Below are positions 5,827 to 6,841 of a stretch of DNA of 6,841 nucleotides, in pieces. The notes under the pieces are model-generated. The model searched no databases and was not told where the DNA came from. It saw only the letters and a program-made list of their open reading frames with translations. The position numbers and the translations under genes were made by a program. Numbering within the stretch: the stretch's first letter is position 1; each line of letters starts with the position of its first letter. The DNA lies in the NCBI GenBank assembly GCA_035571275.1, contig DATMKQ010000166.1, forward strand, positions 1 through 6,841, given 5' to 3'. This stretch comes from Trebonia sp035571275 (GTDB lineage: Bacteria; Actinomycetota; Actinomycetes; Streptosporangiales; Streptosporangiaceae).

Positions 5827-6014
5827 CTGTTCCTTCTTCGCTGGTCGAGGCCGTTTTTCGGTGTTCGATTGCCGTTTGCTCCAGTGCGGCGCAGGTCGTG
5901 ACAGGAGGTAAGGCAGGAATTCCGTCTGTGGCGTACGCGTGAGAAACTGAACGTAGCCGTGGTGCCAGGCTGCGGCGCCCGTCGGCTGGGCACGAGCGGT
6001 AGCCAGGATGGTGG
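5827..6014. other. intergenic region after the tRNA: partial T-arm copy and orphan Shine-Dalgarno
   Basis: TTCGATTGCCGT (5864-5875) matches 11 of 12 bases of the tRNA T-loop/T-stem (5807-5818), 57 bp downstream of it. A T5 run at 5854-5858 lies between CCG and CGG and might help end tRNA transcription. AGGAGGT (5903-5909) is a perfect Shine-Dalgarno sequence, but no usable start follows: the nearby GTG (5928) opens only four codons. An in-frame TAG at 6000-6002 separates this stretch from the next gene. GTGCCAG and CTGGGCAC (about 5962-5992) could form an imperfect hairpin. No integrase or other gene is seen. Confidence 0.5.
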
Positions 6015-6521
6015 ATGATGGCGACATTCAGAACGCTCGCCGAGGTTCTTACGCCTGACGACCCATTTCTGAAGAGGGGTCAGGAAAAGGGCTTTACCGC
6101 GGGCTTTGTTCTCGCGGACGTCCTCAGGCAGACCGGGGGCGCTTACCAGACCACGGCTCCCATGTCAGAAAAGTTCCGCTTCTGGATCCGGGCAGTGGCG
6201 AGGCTCACCTCAGACGACGAGCTCCTCCGCATCGCGGACCTTCCCGAAGTGCCGGTGTCGCTGGAAAACTGCCGCCAGCTTGACCCGCAAACCCACTTTG
6301 TCATGGTCTGCCGTCTGGACGTCAGTCCCGCGGAGACCCCTCGATGGCGGCGGATCCAACCCACCGACGTCTCTCCCTGGCCGCGAGGCGAACCCAGGAT
6401 TCTTGACATGTGCCAAGGTGCTCGCATCGAGGAGCGCGTAATCCGTCCAGACGGCTTCATGCTCCGCATAGACAAAGCGAAGCGAGGCGGGCCTGGCCCA
6501 TCAAATCTTTCAGCCGATTAG
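6015..6521 (+). CDS. hypothetical protein, 168 aa
   Basis: I do not recognise this protein. It looks soluble: there is no signal peptide or membrane segment, the composition is mixed, and it is rich in Arg, Asp and Pro. The middle (about 55-90) looks helical with alternating hydrophobic and charged residues, including KFRFWIRAVARL. The second half contains FVMVCRLDVSP and ends in a Gly/Pro-rich tail. An in-frame TAG at 6000-6002 limits the start to ATG 6015 or ATG 6018; AGGA at 6005-6008 suits either. Codon use is relaxed compared with gnd and the ATPase (more AGG, TTT, CTT, GAA, CAA, CCA and TCA), which may indicate horizontal origin. The opposite strand has a shorter open frame, but this one has the better start and composition. 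It overlaps the SDR gene tail to tail by 12 bp. Confidence 0.6.
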   Translation: MMATFRTLAEVLTPDDPFLKRGQEKGFTAGFVLADVLRQTGGAYQTTAPMSEKFRFWIRAVARLTSDDELLRIADLPEVPVSLENCRQLDPQTHFVMVCRLDVSPAETPRWRRIQPTDVSPWPRGEPRILDMCQGARIEERVIRPDGFMLRIDKAKRGGPGPSNLSAD

Positions 6522-6841
6522 GTAGCCACCATCGACAGCGAAAACCTGCCCGGTCACATAGGACGATAGCTGCGAGCACAACACCACGATGAGGTTGGCA
6601 ACCTCCTCGGGCCTGCCGAACCGGCCCATCGGGATTTTGCGGAGGATGGCGGCCGAGATCCCTTCGTTACGGCGCATCCCCTCGGTCATATCGGTCTCGA
6701 CATAGCCGGGCGCTACGGCGTTCACCCGGACACCGCTGGGGGCCCAGTCCGCGGCCATCGTCCGCACCATGGAATCCATACCGCCTTTAGTGGCGACGTA
6801 AGGCAGGCCCCGCATGGCGCCCCGGCTCGCCGTGACGGAGG
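6510..6841 (-). CDS. short-chain dehydrogenase/reductase, C-terminal part (5' end outside the window)
   Basis: This is an NAD(P)-dependent oxidoreductase of the classical SDR family; about 109 C-terminal residues are visible. The frame is open to the right edge, so the internal ATG at 6815 is not the start. The first complete codon, at 6839-6837, encodes Ser. It lies 13 residues before the Tyr of YVATK, exactly the spacing of the catalytic Ser-Tyr-Lys set. Next come VRVNAVAPGYVETDM, the usual post-active-site segment with the PG turn and the cofactor-contacting Thr, then GRFGRPEEVANLIVVLCS and the C-terminal YVTGQVFAVDGGYLIG. The closest style is the FabG-like or gluconate/sorbitol dehydrogenase-like group, but the Rossmann domain that sets cofactor preference is missing, so substrate and cofactor cannot be assigned. 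It ends with TGA inside the tail of the convergent hypothetical gene. Confidence 0.93.
   Translation of the reverse strand, partial: SVTASRGAMRGLPYVATKGGMDSMVRTMAADWAPSGVRVNAVAPGYVETDMTEGMRRNEGISAAILRKIPMGRFGRPEEVANLIVVLCSQLSSYVTGQVFAVDGGYLIG

Noticed and set aside
5679..5993. Minus-strand open frames across the tRNA region (5576-6027)
   Set aside because: They run through the tRNA-Gly gene in antisense, are Arg/Pro-rich without domain features and have no convincing ribosome binding site.
6143..6475. Minus-strand 110-residue open frame opposite the hypothetical gene
   Set aside because: It is shorter, rich in Ser and Arg, and has no good start signal. The plus-strand frame spans the whole interval and has a ribosome-binding-like AGGA.
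6813..6815. ATG 6815 as the true start of the SDR
   Set aside because: The frame is open upstream to the window edge and encodes the catalytic Ser at the expected distance from Tyr. A start at 6815 would remove both that Ser and the cofactor-binding domain.

Overview
The window comes from a high-GC Gram-positive bacterium, almost certainly an actinomycete. The genes are strongly biased to G or C at third codon positions, GTG starts are used, and the lipoprotein has a Ser/Thr/Ala-rich linker after its lipobox. The genus cannot be fixed from this sequence alone.

Positions 1-4599 (minus strand) carry a carbohydrate-related gene cluster read right to left. It begins with gnd (NADP-dependent 6-phosphogluconate dehydrogenase, 3154-4599). 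A 410-bp regulatory gap (2744-3153) follows. Next come a ribose/xylose-type (CUT2) ABC-transporter lipoprotein that binds the sugar (1679-2743) and, two bases later, the duplicated-domain sugar ABC ATPase (start 1676, running off the left edge). The permease is not visible and probably lies to the left. The gap holds two 17-bp inverted repeats of the form TGTCCG-N5-CGGACA, a related palindrome, a pair of direct repeats and a strong leader hairpin. This looks like a multi-site operator region for the transporter.

The most unusual feature is at the left edge. The ATPase frame stays open past its normal C-terminus into a 48-bp tandem repeat (1-119). The repeat encodes a Pro-rich 16-residue peptide repeat, and each full unit also contains a perfect 9-bp hairpin and poly-G tracts.

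Positions 4765-5625 (plus strand, divergent from gnd) encode a Cof-type HAD phosphatase with all four HAD motifs. Its last codons contain a 22-bp perfect GC palindrome that may act as a terminator. A tRNA-Gly(UCC) follows at 5756-5826. It folds fully but carries U53-A61 in place of the nearly universal G53-C61 pair.

Positions 5827-6841 look different in character. There is a 188-bp gap with a partial copy of the tRNA T-arm and an orphan Shine-Dalgarno sequence. A 168-residue gene of unknown function with relaxed codon bias follows (6015-6521). The C-terminal part of a short-chain dehydrogenase/reductase enters from the right edge on the minus strand (6510-6841) and overlaps the unknown gene tail to tail by 12 bp. 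This could be the start of an accessory segment next to a tRNA, but no integrase or other mobility gene is visible.

Functionally, the left part suggests uptake of a sugar by a CUT2 ABC importer next to an oxidative pentose-phosphate enzyme, with a HAD sugar-phosphatase-like protein transcribed divergently. The substrate is not determined by the sequence.
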